Of a DNA stretch of 64,000 nucleotides, positions 53,411-61,967 are shown piece by piece (the stretch's first letter is position 1; every line of letters begins with the position of its first letter). The notes under the pieces were generated by a model. It made no database searches, was not told the origin of the DNA, and worked only from the letters and a program-made list of their open reading frames with translations. Both the position numbers and the translations under genes were made by a program. Origin of the DNA: Actinomyces sp. oral taxon 171 str. F0337 (lineage in GTDB: Bacteria; Actinomycetota; Actinomycetes; Actinomycetales; Actinomycetaceae); the NCBI RefSeq assembly GCF_005696555.1, contig NZ_CP040005.1:2604001-2668000 (forward strand). The letters run 5' to 3'.

Positions 53411-53914
53411 ATGGGTCTCAAAGCAGCACATTGGGCTGTTCACGAGGTGCGAGGCCTGAAGCCGCAGGAGAGGTTGCTGCTTCTTGTCTTAGCAGAGTAC
53501 GCGGATGATCGTAACCGCGTGTGGTCATCACAGGATCGACTTGCCCGCATGGTGGGGACATCGCCATCGGCGTTGCGTCGTTGCCTGGGGCGTCTGGAGA
53601 GACTGGGGCTGATGACGCATGAGTACTGGTGGGCGATGGATGAGTCGACCGATACGCTTCGGATGAAAGACGTCTATCAGCTTCATGTGGGCGCTGCGCC
53701 CGACTGGGCCGCCCCCAGCGACGGCTCACAAGGATCTCGTCCGACCGGACCCCACAGGCAAAGCGAGTCCGCGCCCAAGCCGGTGGACCGACACATCAAA
53801 GCCCGCAAGGGCAAAGTAACGCTCCGGCAGGTGGGCGACGTAGTCAACTACGCTACCCGCCTGGCTCTGAACGTCAGCGCCCTTGCGGAGGCCCTGAGCA
53901 ACTGGTTCAGCTGA
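53411..53914 (+). CDS. HTH_36-like DNA-binding protein
   Basis: 167 residues, ATG 53411 with GGAGGGAGA upstream. The N terminus (AAHWAVHEVRGLKPQERLLL to LAEYADDRNRVWSSQDRLARMVG) is a helix-turn-helix of the type found at the start of plasmid and phage replication proteins, continuing TSPSALRRCLGRLERLGLM. The middle is Ser/Pro/Gly-rich; the C terminus (KVTLRQVGDVVNYATRLALNV) is helical. This resembles a shortened replication-initiator or phage regulatory protein. It is followed 15 nt later by a strong hairpin. Role not certain. Confidence 0.65.
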   Translation: MGLKAAHWAVHEVRGLKPQERLLLLVLAEYADDRNRVWSSQDRLARMVGTSPSALRRCLGRLERLGLMTHEYWWAMDESTDTLRMKDVYQLHVGAAPDWAAPSDGSQGSRPTGPHRQSESAPKPVDRHIKARKGKVTLRQVGDVVNYATRLALNVSALAEALSNWFS

Positions 53915-53929
53915 GCCGATTGCTTACCG

Positions 53930-53963
53930 GGGTAGTCACCCGGTTGCACCCGGGTGACTACCC
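53930..53963 (+). terminator. 14-bp perfect hairpin after the HTH gene
   Basis: GGGTAGTCACCCGG at 53930-53943 pairs perfectly with 53950-53963 across a six-base loop (TTGCAC). It starts 15 nt behind the stop codon. There is no T-run, as is common for high-GC terminators. Confidence 0.7.
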
Positions 53964-54426
53964 ACCATGATGGCCAGTGCTGCTCTGTCATGCCTGCATC
54001 TCGACGAGTCGCATCAAGGATGCCTGCCAAGGGGCTCGGTGCCTCACGCGTGACTGCCGCCGAGATCCGTGGACCACGGTGAGCATAGGAAACGGGGCGC
54101 TGAAATAGGCCACAAGCAGTGTCCCACTGCCCCGCCGGCATATGGTTTCGGGCTGCGTGATGGCTGCTGGAATCCGGTGAGCTCAGATAACACCGATCCA
54201 CGTGGAGTGAACACTCCTGCCAGCGGGACGGGAGAGGACGCTCATGTTGAGCCGGGTTCGATCAGCGCCAGCCCAGATGGCCGGATGTGAGCACAGCTCA
54301 TGCAGCCACAATGACGTACCCAGGCCTGAGGACCGCGCCTTACGGATCGCGGACTGCTCCGAAGACCCACAACTGACGAGTAAGGCACAACCTCGACGGC
54401 ACAAGGATATACCCCACAGCCTCCCC
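53964..54426. other. Accessory DNA without a convincing gene
   Basis: About 460 bp between the hairpin and the 3' end of the DUF4041 gene. Short frames exist on both strands, the longest plus-strand one at 54069-54290, but none has a ribosome site or recognisable sequence. Composition is closer to the chromosome at the left and more A/T-rich toward the right. Confidence 0.45.
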
Positions 54427-55815
54427 CTAACCTTGGTCTCCTCCACCGGTAGCGACACCATCATTCTCCGATTCCGCCATCTGAAGGCTAAGACGATACT
54501 GCTCGGCCTCTGGCTCCTCAGTGAACTCCAGGAGGTTTCCAGCCACCTCCGAGAGGACATCGCGGACCTCAGCTGGAGACGCATAGAAGAACTCGCGACG
54601 AGTATTGACGCGATTAACCCGCCTGTCCGCAAACCGTCGATGCAGATCAGCCTCCACCGTGACAGCATCGTCAGAAAAGAACAGCGCATGGACATCAAAA
54701 CCAAAGGGAACAGAGGCATCACCAAGCTCTCGAACACGATCCATCGGATCAAGACGACGAGTCATGCCGATTTTAACCATCCGACCACCGAACGCTCCGA
54801 CATTAGAGATAACATACACATATCCTGCACGAATATTAGCGGCACGGAAGTCAACTTTTTCGATCTCCTCATTAAGACCCTCAAGCTGAGACCTGATCTC
54901 ATCCGCCTCATCCGTTCGCCCCTGCTCCACAAGAGACTGAAGCACGTGATGATAGTGCTCACGTTCCTTATCCAGCTTTGCGCGACGTTGAGCAAGTTCC
55001 TGCTGAGCCTTTCGCTCTTCACGAAGCCTCGCCTTCTCCTCACGCTCCGCTTCCTTCTCAGATTTTTTCACATTCTGATACCTGAGCGATAAATCGAGCT
55101 CTTCAAGGCGGAGAGCATGATATCTACCATCTATCCTCAGATTAATAAGAGAACCGAGACGCTCCACCTGGTCGCGAGTACGCTCAAGTCGATTACGAGC
55201 AGTCTCACCATTACCCGCTTTGACGGTGAGAACACAGTTCTCAACCTCTGCGTTGTAGGCACGCAACATCATCTTTGACATATCGGAAACGAACTTACGT
55301 CCCTGCGATGCCGAATTATTGAAGATGAAGTTATCCCTAGCCTTAATCGCCATCTTCCCTCTAATCATCTCCTTGATCTGTGAACGCACTTCCGAGAGGC
55401 GACCACTGAGTTCAAGGGAAGACTCAGCCGGATGCATATAATTTGTCAGACCATTGTCGACCATGACAACAGCATCCGAAAGATGCATATCAAGCTGCGC
55501 AAGCTCCCGCTTGCGATCGTCGATTCGATCAGAAACTGCGCGGGCATCGCTCTCAAGAATACGAAGATTCTCCTCCGCTGAGGCGGTCCTCTGGGCAATC
55601 TCCAACCTCTGTCGCTCCATAGAGGACTGCAGCTCGGCCTGCTCACGCCTCATTTGCGCAGCAACTTCCTGCATGACAACCAGATCCCCACCCCCAACCC
55701 GATCAAGAAGCGTACGAAGCTCCCCGATTGACGCAAGCGCAGCATTATACTGTTGCGCTCCCGCACTCAGCTGCTGTTCGAGAGATTGTATCTTCCGCTT
55801 TTTTTCACCAAACAC
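54427..55815 (-). CDS. DUF4041 / T5orf172 (GIY-YIG-like) coiled-coil protein
   Basis: 462 residues, GTG start at 55815 with AGAGG upstream. Residues 1-~150 are coiled coil. Residues ~150-250 match DUF4041 (RDNFIFNNSASQGRKFVSDM, YNAEVENCVLTVKAGN, GRYHALRLEELDLSLRYQ). A second coiled coil at ~255-340 rich in Glu/Arg/Lys follows. The C-terminal T5orf172 domain has YVYVISNVGAFGGRMVKIGM, RVRELGDASVPFGFDVHALF, a histidine in EADLHRRF and REFFYAS. This domain is related to GIY-YIG nucleases and is common in phages and islands. The gene is clearly more A/T-rich than its surroundings and probably acquired. Whether it cuts DNA or only binds it is unknown; a phage-related or defence role is inference. 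Confidence 0.82.
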   Translation of the reverse strand: MFGEKKRKIQSLEQQLSAGAQQYNAALASIGELRTLLDRVGGGDLVVMQEVAAQMRREQAELQSSMERQRLEIAQRTASAEENLRILESDARAVSDRIDDRKRELAQLDMHLSDAVVMVDNGLTNYMHPAESSLELSGRLSEVRSQIKEMIRGKMAIKARDNFIFNNSASQGRKFVSDMSKMMLRAYNAEVENCVLTVKAGNGETARNRLERTRDQVERLGSLINLRIDGRYHALRLEELDLSLRYQNVKKSEKEAEREEKARLREERKAQQELAQRRAKLDKEREHYHHVLQSLVEQGRTDEADEIRSQLEGLNEEIEKVDFRAANIRAGYVYVISNVGAFGGRMVKIGMTRRLDPMDRVRELGDASVPFGFDVHALFFSDDAVTVEADLHRRFADRRVNRVNTRREFFYASPAEVRDVLSEVAGNLLEFTEEPEAEQYRLSLQMAESENDGVATGGGDQG

Positions 55816-55869
55816 CGTGAGACCTCTTTGTCGGCAAGGAGAATGTGACTCAAGGCAGACTACAACGTT

Positions 55870-55885
55870 ACCTTGCCTGCAAGGT
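55870..55885. promoter_or_regulatory. Perfect 16-bp palindrome upstream of the DUF4041 gene
   Basis: ACCTTGC-CT-GCAAGGT is a near-continuous dyad about 55 bp before the GTG start. It could be an operator for this gene or a small hairpin ending the converging transcript. No other copies are seen nearby. Confidence 0.35.
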
Positions 55886-55943
55886 GAGTACAGAGGTCAC
55901 AATTGCGCAACCTCAATCGAACAACTTCCAAAATATATTTTTC

Positions 55944-56831
55944 TCATTTTTCACTTGCGGCAGCATCGAGCACACGGCCGACGTAGCTACCGAACTTCTC
56001 GGTGATGCTGCCGTGGTCGTCGTCGGGCCACTCGTTCCAGGTGTGACGGAAACCCGCGGCTCGGTAGTAGGTCAGGCTGTTCCTGGCGTGCCCGATGCCG
56101 TCGAATCCGTCGAGGCTGTTGGCGGGCACGTCGCGCGTCCCGGTCACCCAGTTCAGCGAGAGCCGTTCCTTGGCACCGTCGGAGAACATCGCCTGCTCCT
56201 CGGGCGCATCACCACCCCCGAAGAGCAGGAAGCCCCCGCCCGCCATGCTCTCGGCGTAGACCGGGAAGAACCACTGGCTGATGAACTCCGATCCTCCGGA
56301 GTAGCCCACGAACCAGACCCGATCCATGGTGGCACCGCACTCGGCGACCACGTAGTCGAGCGCCTCCCCCAGGTAGCGGACCTTGCCGTCCTGATCCTCC
56401 AGCCACCAGATTCCGTCGTCTCCGGGAGATCGCACCGAGACCACGTCGTACCCGCGAGCGCTCGCCGCCTCGACGACTCCCCCGACGCCGGCCAGGCCTC
56501 CGCGGGACCTCTCGTCCCGGCTCTGGTTCCCTTGACTGTGGAAGGACTGCCCGTCGCCGTCGAGGTAGACGACCAGTCCGACCGGCACGTCCGTGGCCGC
56601 GTAGAAGATGCAGTCGGAGGTCTCGCCCTCGGAGTCGGTGTAGGAGAACGCAGCAGGAACCGACAGTTCTGCTGACGTCGGCCGCAGGCTCGGCGCAACG
56701 CCGGCCCCGCGCGAGCGCAGGTACGACGGCGGAGTCGAGTGCTCTGCCGCTCGCTGCGGCCCCCGAGGAGCGCAGCCGGCCAGGATGAGACCCGTCATCA
56801 CTCCGGTCAGAGCTCGCCGTGAAAGGTGCAC
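55944..56831 (-). CDS. Lipoprotein alpha/beta hydrolase
   Basis: About 295 residues. The frame opens at 56858, but the GTG at 56831 has GGAGAG seven bases upstream and is preferred. The signal peptide is HLSRRALTGVMTGLILAGC with lipobox LAGC, so the enzyme sits outside the membrane. The core is an alpha/beta hydrolase: LVVYLDGDGQSF (oxyanion strand), the nucleophile elbow VGYSGGSEF, and the C-terminal DDDHGS region that can supply the histidine. The family includes esterases such as PHB-depolymerase-like and feruloyl-type enzymes; the substrate is unknown. It follows the A/T-rich gene and may mark the right edge of the accessory region. Confidence 0.72.
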   Translation of the reverse strand: MHLSRRALTGVMTGLILAGCAPRGPQRAAEHSTPPSYLRSRGAGVAPSLRPTSAELSVPAAFSYTDSEGETSDCIFYAATDVPVGLVVYLDGDGQSFHSQGNQSRDERSRGGLAGVGGVVEAASARGYDVVSVRSPGDDGIWWLEDQDGKVRYLGEALDYVVAECGATMDRVWFVGYSGGSEFISQWFFPVYAESMAGGGFLLFGGGDAPEEQAMFSDGAKERLSLNWVTGTRDVPANSLDGFDGIGHARNSLTYYRAAGFRHTWNEWPDDDHGSITEKFGSYVGRVLDAAASEK

Positions 56832-57031
56832 TGCCACGCTCTCCAGCCACCCTCCCAATTGCCGTCAGCCACTCGACGGTAGCACTGACGCCCCACTTCC
56901 GCCCGGCCCGAGCCAGGAACGGCTTGCTCCACCAACGACGCCGCTCACCGTTGCGGGTACGGGGGGCTCGTCGCAAGCACGGCATCGTCGACGCCCAGCA
57001 CCTCGCGCCGAATGCCGTCTACCGCAAGGCG

Positions 57032-58669
57032 TCAGGCGGGACTTCCCTGGCCTCCCTTGGCCCCGCGGCCGCGGGATCCGTGCCTACGAGCTCCACCGCT
57101 GCGGCCACCCCGGCCGGAGGGCTGCCCGGAGCCCCGCTCACCACTTCCGCCGCGCCGCTTCGCACCGCGCCCGCCGTTCCCGCCGAGCGCTCCCCCGCCG
57201 CGACCGCCGCGACCTGCGCGACCGGACCGACTGCGTCCCGCTTCTCCGTGACCGTGTCCCGACCGCCCGGTGGAGGCCCGCCCGCTGGGGCTGCCGCCCT
57301 TGATGGCCACGCCCTCGGGCATGTCCTCCGGTGCAACAGCCTCGGCGACCTGCCCCACGAGGGCGGACACGGCGTCGTCGTCGGGACGGATGCGCTCGAT
57401 GTCCGCACGGATCCGCGCCTTCTTGAGCAGGACCTGAACATCGTGCTTCTGCTCGGGCAGGACGAGGGTGATGACGCTCCCGGCGGCCCCGGCGCGGGCA
57501 GTGCGGCCCGAGCGGTGCAGGTAGGCCTTGTGCTCGGCGGGCGGGTCGACGTGGACGACGAGCTCGACGCCGGAGACGTCGATCCCCCGGGCGGCGATGT
57601 CGGTGGCGACCATGACGTGGACCTGCCCCGTGGAGAAGGCCCGCATGGCGCGCTCGCGCGCCTTCTGGCTCATGTTGCCCTGCAGCTCGACGGCGGGGAT
57701 CCCTGCCTGGACGAGCTTGCGGGCCAGGCGCCGGGCGAGGTGCTTGGTGCGGGTGAACAGGATGCGCTGCCCCTCCCCGGAGGCCAGGCGCCGCACGATG
57801 CCGTCCTTGGCGGTCTTGTCCGCGACCATCCACACGCGGTGGGTCATGGCGTCCACGGGCGAGGTCGAGGGGTCCACGGAGTGCTGCAGCGGGTTGTGGA
57901 GGAACTCCTTGACCAGGGTGTCCACGCCGTTGTCCAGGGTGGCGGAGAACAGCAGGCGCTGGCCGCGCTGCGGGGTGGCGCGCAGGATGCGGCGGACGCC
58001 CGGCAGGAAGCCGAGGTCGGCCATGTGGTCGGCCTCGTCCAGGACGGTGATCTCGACCTCGTCGAGGCTGACGAGCCCCTGTCCCATGAGGTCCAGGAGC
58101 CGGCCGGGGCAGGCGACGACGACGTCGACGCCCGCTTTAAGGGCCTTCTCCTGGGGCTTGGCGGAGACCCCGCCGAAGATGGTGGTCACATCCATGTCGA
58201 CGACGCGGGCCAGGGGCTCGATGACCTCGGCGATCTGGAGGGCGAGCTCGCGGGTGGGTGCCAGGACCAGCCCGATGGGGTGGCCGGGGCGGGCCTTGTC
58301 CTGCTGCGCCAGGCGCTGGACCAGCGGCAGGCTGAAGGCCAGGGTCTTGCCCGAGCCGGTGCGGCCGCGGCCGAGCACGTCGCGCCCGGCGAGGGTGTCG
58401 GGCAGGGTGGCGGCCTGGATGGGGAAGGGCGCGGTGAAGCCGCGGGCGTCGAGGTCGGCGGCGAGGTCCGAGTCCACGCCGAGGTCGGCGAAAGTGGCCT
58501 CACCCGCGGCCGGGGTCTTCCCGGAGGCGAAGCGGTGTGAGGCGGGGGTGCGGTGTGCGGCCACGAGGATCCTGTCGTTTGGGACCGCGAGCACGCCGGC
58601 GCGTGTCGCTGGCAGCGTGCGCGTCGGTGCGTGAGGTGCCGGCGTACGCGGTTCGACGGCGCAGGGCAT
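57032..58669 (-). CDS. DEAD-box RNA helicase with RGG-rich tail
   Basis: 545 residues. All helicase motifs are readable: FPIQAATLP (Q), GRGRTGSGKT (I), APTRELALQ (Ia), CPGRLLDL (Ib), VLDEADHMAD (II), LLFSATLD (III), LFTRTKHLARRLA (IV), VATDIAARGID (V) and HRSGRTARAG (VI). From ~450 the tail is a Gly/Arg/Ser-rich low-complexity region (RGGRGGG-type repeats) likely to bind RNA. The family unwinds RNA duplexes in ribosome assembly or decay. The first ~60 residues are poorly conserved, so a start further in is possible. Confidence 0.92.
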   Translation of the reverse strand: MPCAVEPRTPAPHAPTRTLPATRAGVLAVPNDRILVAAHRTPASHRFASGKTPAAGEATFADLGVDSDLAADLDARGFTAPFPIQAATLPDTLAGRDVLGRGRTGSGKTLAFSLPLVQRLAQQDKARPGHPIGLVLAPTRELALQIAEVIEPLARVVDMDVTTIFGGVSAKPQEKALKAGVDVVVACPGRLLDLMGQGLVSLDEVEITVLDEADHMADLGFLPGVRRILRATPQRGQRLLFSATLDNGVDTLVKEFLHNPLQHSVDPSTSPVDAMTHRVWMVADKTAKDGIVRRLASGEGQRILFTRTKHLARRLARKLVQAGIPAVELQGNMSQKARERAMRAFSTGQVHVMVATDIAARGIDVSGVELVVHVDPPAEHKAYLHRSGRTARAGAAGSVITLVLPEQKHDVQVLLKKARIRADIERIRPDDDAVSALVGQVAEAVAPEDMPEGVAIKGGSPSGRASTGRSGHGHGEAGRSRSGRAGRGGRGGGALGGNGGRGAKRRGGSGERGSGQPSGRGGRSGGARRHGSRGRGAKGGQGSPA

Positions 58670-58815
58670 CGGTGAGTCGACGCGCGCCGGGACCGGGGCA
58701 CCAGCCAGGCCGGGCGGCGCCCGGACCGGGAAACCATCCTGCCCGAGATCCCGGCAAGTACCAAGGCTCCACTCACCCCAGGGCCTCTCGGCCGACTGCT
58801 ACGAATCAACACGTA

Positions 58816-58844
58816 TGTCACATCTCATATATGACATGAGATGT
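58816..58844. promoter_or_regulatory. Nested dyads upstream of the VOC gene
   Basis: ACATCTCAT at 58820-58828 is the reverse complement of 58836-58844, separated by ATATGAC. TGTCA (58816-58820) and TGACA (58832-58836) form a second overlapping dyad. The stretch is A/T-rich against its surroundings and ~60-85 bp before the ATG at 58903. It looks like an operator of a TetR- or GntR-type repressor. Confidence 0.5.
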
Positions 58845-58902
58845 CGTGTTTGATCTCCAGCATCGGACGAGTCCTACCGGAAATTTGTGAGAGGAGACCA
58901 CT

Positions 58903-59268
58903 ATGCCTGCACCAAACCTGTTCCTGATCTACGTCACCGACGTCGAGCGAGCCACCGAGTTCTACAGCGACTTATTCGACATCCATCCCATTATGACCAC
59001 TCCCCGTTACGTGGCCTTTGAAATCGCCCCAGGCGTACTATTCTCATTGTGGAGCGGAGCCGCGGATGCGATCGGCACTGCCACCTCACGAACCAGCGAG
59101 GTTGGACTGATGATTTCAACATCATTGGAGTCTGTGGATGCCGTCTACAAGGAATGGACAGCAAAAGGCGTCACAGTTGTTGAAGAACCCCACAACGATG
59201 TCTTTGGCCGAACCTTCATGATTTCCGATCCTGATGGCAACCTCATCCGCGTCTCCCCCGTGGACTGA
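58903..59268 (+). CDS. VOC-family (glyoxalase/bleomycin resistance) protein
   Basis: 121 residues, ATG 58903 with GAGAGGAGA upstream. It shows the paired beta-alpha-beta-beta-beta units of the VOC fold: NLFLIYVTDVERATEFYSDLF at the start, then EVGLMISTSLESVDAVYKEW, and the terminal ISDPDGNLIRVSPVD. VOC proteins bind a metal between two His/Glu pairs and include glyoxalases, dioxygenases and drug-binding proteins; several of the usual ligands are not obvious here (TPRYVAFEIAP lacks the first Glu/His pair). A binding or resistance role is possible. Composition is slightly A/T-richer than neighbours. Confidence 0.8.
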   Translation: MPAPNLFLIYVTDVERATEFYSDLFDIHPIMTTPRYVAFEIAPGVLFSLWSGAADAIGTATSRTSEVGLMISTSLESVDAVYKEWTAKGVTVVEEPHNDVFGRTFMISDPDGNLIRVSPVD

Positions 59269-59349
59269 CACGTTCTGAGGCATGCGGGTGCGTCACATGT
59301 CGGGCACACCCGCTCTCGGGAGACCTACGTGCCTCAACGGCACTCTGGG

Positions 59350-59653
59350 AGCCGTTGCCCTGGCCGGCGCAGCCGTCCGCGCCGGCCAGGGCAACGGCCA
59401 CTGACACCAGCACGAGGCCGGCAACCTTCCAGCCGCTGGGCAGCTGCCCCAGCACCACAGCTCCCACCAGTATCGACGTCGATGGCATGAGCGAGAACAG
59501 TGAGACGGCCAAGCCCGCACCGAGATACTGGGAGAAGGCGGAGGCGGCGAAGACCAGCGGCGCCGGGACCCTTCCCGCCACCGCACTGCCCGCACCACCT
59601 GCGCCTGTGCTGCTGCTCAGGCCTCGGGGCGGGTGGGATTCACCGCTCATCAC
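59350..59653 (-). pseudogene. Remnant of an EamA-family transporter
   Basis: The minus-strand frame contains APLVFAASAFSQYLGAGLAV, SLFSLMPSTSILVGAVVLGQ and LPSGWKVAGLVLVSVAVALA. This is the last two membrane helices of an EamA (RhtA-like) drug/metabolite exporter. The other eight helices are missing: upstream are only ~30 unrelated residues and then the uppS region. The gene is therefore a 3' fragment left by deletion. The 20-bp hairpin at its end is probably its original terminator. Confidence 0.6.
59351..59398. terminator. 20-bp perfect hairpin between VOC gene and EamA remnant
   Basis: Bases 59351-59370 are the exact reverse complement of 59379-59398, with an eight-base loop (AGCCGTCC). 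It lies 82 bp behind the VOC stop and at the 3' end of the transporter remnant, suitable for ending transcription from both sides. There is no T-run. Confidence 0.6.
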
Positions 59654-59726
59654 GCCCGTATTGTCACCTGCGCTGCGGCCTTTTCAGGCGCTCCCTCCGC
59701 GGTCTCGGTGCGGCGCCCCGGCCCGT

Positions 59727-60554
59727 CTACCTGCCCAGGCGTCGCTCTCGGCCGGCGAAGTCGCGCAGCGCCCGCAGGAAGTCCACGCGTCGGAAGGCCG
59801 GCCAGTTGACCTCGCAGAAGTAGTACTCGGAGTGCACCGACTGCCACAGGAGGAATCCGGAGAGCCGCTGCTCGCCCGAGGTGCGGATGACCAGGTCGGG
59901 GTCTGGCTGGCCCTTGGTGTAGAGGTGCTCGGTGATGTCCTCCTCGCTGAGCGAGGCGGCCACCTCCTCCAGGCTCGCCCCGGCGGCGGCCCGCTCGCGC
60001 AGCAGCTCGCGCACGGCGTCGGCGATCTCCTGGCGGCCCCCGTAGCCGACGGCGATATTGACCTGCATGCGCCGATCCTCGACCTCGGCGGTCTTGACCG
60101 CATGACCCGCCGCCCCGTCCGACTCGGAGGCCCCGGCGCTCGCGGGCCGGGAACGGACGACGGCAGCGCGCAGGCGCTCGGCCAGCGGCTCGGGCAGGAG
60201 ATCGACGGCGCCCACGAGACGCAGGCTCCAGCGGCCGGTCTCGGCGAGCTCGTCGACGGCGTGGGCGATGATGTCCAGCAGGGGTGAGAGCTCGGCCGGG
60301 TCTCGGGAGAGGTTGTCGGTGCTCAGCAGCCACAGGGTGACGACCTGGACCCCCATCTGCTCGGCCCACCCGAGGAACTCCTCGATCTTGTCCGCGCCTC
60401 GCTTGTGGCCCTGCGCGGCCCCGAACCCCATGGACTTGGCCCAGCGCCGGTTGCCGTCGAGGATGACACCCACGTGGTGGGGCACCGTGGCCGGGTCGAT
60501 GCGCGCAGCCAGCCGGCGCTCGTAGATGTCGTAGAGGAGGTTGTCGCCTGCCAT
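59727..60554 (-). CDS. uppS: Isoprenyl transferase (undecaprenyl diphosphate synthase family)
   Basis: 275 residues from ATG 60554 (MAGDNLLYDIYERRL), preceded by GAGGAAC; a longer frame to 60680 has no family similarity. Signatures of cis-prenyltransferases are complete: HHVGVILDGNRRWAKSMG, GHKRGADKIEEFLGWAE, LSTDNLSRDP, NIAVGYGGRQEI and RTSGEQRLSGFLLWQS followed by SEYYF. It condenses isopentenyl diphosphate units to make the lipid carrier for peptidoglycan and other glycans. A ~25-residue Ala/Ser-rich insert lies at ~140-165 before MQVNIAVGYGG. The short C-terminal RERRLGR is as in actinobacterial members. It is divergent from the hemolysin III gene. Confidence 0.92.
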   Translation of the reverse strand: MAGDNLLYDIYERRLAARIDPATVPHHVGVILDGNRRWAKSMGFGAAQGHKRGADKIEEFLGWAEQMGVQVVTLWLLSTDNLSRDPAELSPLLDIIAHAVDELAETGRWSLRLVGAVDLLPEPLAERLRAAVVRSRPASAGASESDGAAGHAVKTAEVEDRRMQVNIAVGYGGRQEIADAVRELLRERAAAGASLEEVAASLSEEDITEHLYTKGQPDPDLVIRTSGEQRLSGFLLWQSVHSEYYFCEVNWPAFRRVDFLRALRDFAGRERRLGR

Positions 60555-60850
60555 GCCGTGTTCCTCGGGACTCCTCGGTGGGATTGATGGGGGGACGGGG
60601 CCCGACGGCTCGGGGCCATCTCCAACGCTATCGCGCGATGCCCCTCCCGTGCTGGACGAGTCGGCTAACAGCCGGGTCAAATCCGGTCATCAGGTTCATC
60701 CAGGGTTACCGGGGCACAACGGAGTCATGCGAGGACGCGCGACCGCACCGGCTCAGGCGACGACGGCCGAGGAACCTCCCGAGGCACGTGATCGTGCCTG
60801 CCGCGTCACATCACCGTCCGGACCGCTACCACCACAACCTACGCTCACGT

Positions 60851-60871
60851 AACCTACGGGGTCGTAAGGTT
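60851..60871. promoter_or_regulatory. Imperfect dyad upstream of the hemolysin III-like gene
   Basis: AACCTACG at 60851 and CGTAAGGTT at 60863 are reverse complements apart from a one-base indel, separated by four bases. The site is ~50-70 bp before the ATG at 60923. It resembles TetR-type operators of the CCTACG-N-CGTAGG kind, but the match is imperfect. Confidence 0.35.
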
Positions 60872-60922
60872 CAGAACCGGTCCCGGGCTCAGCCCACGCC
60901 ACCCAGAAGGACGCTCACGCCC

Positions 60923-61633
60923 ATGTCACCGACATCGCCATCGACGCCGCCGGCCTCGCGCCGCTCCGCGTCCACGAGCGCCAAGGGCGTCATCGCCGCC
61001 GTCAAGCCGAGGCTGCGCGGGTGGATCCACGCCGGCACCGCGCCACTGGCCCTGGCTGCCTGCATCGTGCTGACGGTGCTGGCGCCGGGAGCGGGCCTGA
61101 AGTGGGCCTGTGCCGTCTACCTGACCTGCTCGCTGCTGCTGTTCGCCAACTCCGGCGTCTACCACATCGGCACCGGGCACTGGCCCGCGAAGGTGGCGGC
61201 CACGCTGCGGCGGATCGACCACGCGAACATCTACCTGCTCATCGCCGGCACCTACACGCCCCTGTCGGCGGCGCTGCTGCCGACGCGCACGGCCACCCTG
61301 GTCCTGGGGATCGTGTGGGCGGGAGCCGCGATCGGCACGACCACGAACCTGTTGTGGATGCACGCCCCGCGCTGGTTCACCACCGCCCTCTACATCATCC
61401 TGGGCTGGGTGGCGGTCTGGTTCCTGCCGCAGTTCTGGCGGGAAGGCGGCCCCGCGATCGTGTGGCTGCTGGTGGCCGGGGGCGTGACCTACACGCTGGG
61501 TGCCGTCGTCTACGCGCGCAAGACGCCCGATCCCTCGCCGCGCTGGTTCGGCTTCCACGAGATCTTCCACGTGTGCACCGTGGCCGCTTGGGCCTGCCAG
61601 TGCGTGGCCTGCTTCCTGGCGGTTGTGCGCTAG
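60923..61633 (+). CDS. Hemolysin III / PAQR-family membrane protein
   Basis: 236 residues from ATG 60923; the frame extends upstream to 60578 without similarity. After a basic N terminus come seven membrane segments. Family motifs are present: SGVYHIGTGHWPAKVA, RRIDHANIYLLIAGTYTPL and the C-terminal GFHEIFHVCTVAAWACQ. They provide the conserved histidines and aspartate that bind zinc in PAQR receptors. The bacterial members (YqfA/TrhA, hemolysin III) have been linked to membrane lipid homeostasis. There is no nearby hemolysin export gene, so a toxin role is not implied. Confidence 0.88.
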   Translation: MSPTSPSTPPASRRSASTSAKGVIAAVKPRLRGWIHAGTAPLALAACIVLTVLAPGAGLKWACAVYLTCSLLLFANSGVYHIGTGHWPAKVAATLRRIDHANIYLLIAGTYTPLSAALLPTRTATLVLGIVWAGAAIGTTTNLLWMHAPRWFTTALYIILGWVAVWFLPQFWREGGPAIVWLLVAGGVTYTLGAVVYARKTPDPSPRWFGFHEIFHVCTVAAWACQCVACFLAVVR

Positions 61634-61967
61634 AGGGGGCGGAGCCGACCGTGAGGCGACCCCCGAGGCCGCCAGGCCCGGTGCACGGGCCGCCACACCG
61701 TCGAGCCGAGCGCTTTACCCACCGAGTCTTCCGACCCCCGCGACGCCGCTGATCAGGCGGGCCGGCAAGGATTCACCCGCCTCGGCACCCGACCGCGGAC
61801 CCGGAATATTCCAGCACCTTTCGCCAACTACACAGCATCCCCCCAGGCTGCGGCGTAGACTCGCGCTTCAAACCCGGTCGGCCCTACGAGGAGCCGCCGG
61901 GTGTCGTCGTCGCAAGGTGACCCGACCGGCTGCCGAGCGACCAGCACCAGTCATCCAAGGAGGACCC
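61634..61967 (+). promoter_or_regulatory. Intergenic region with probable greA promoter
   Basis: TAGACT at 61856-61861 is a good actinobacterial -10 hexamer, about 107 bp before the greA ATG. No clear -35 box is seen, as is common. GGAATATTCC (61803-61812) is a perfect palindrome and may be an operator. Frames in this stretch are extensions of other phases. Nothing else is supported. Confidence 0.45.

Noticed and set aside
56819..58540. Long plus-strand frame opposite the helicase
   Set aside because: Antisense shadow of the DEAD-box gene, whose motifs are complete.
60923..61633. A cytolytic toxin role for the hemolysin III gene
   Set aside because: The sequence is a PAQR-type seven-helix membrane protein; the family name is historical and nothing nearby suggests secretion.
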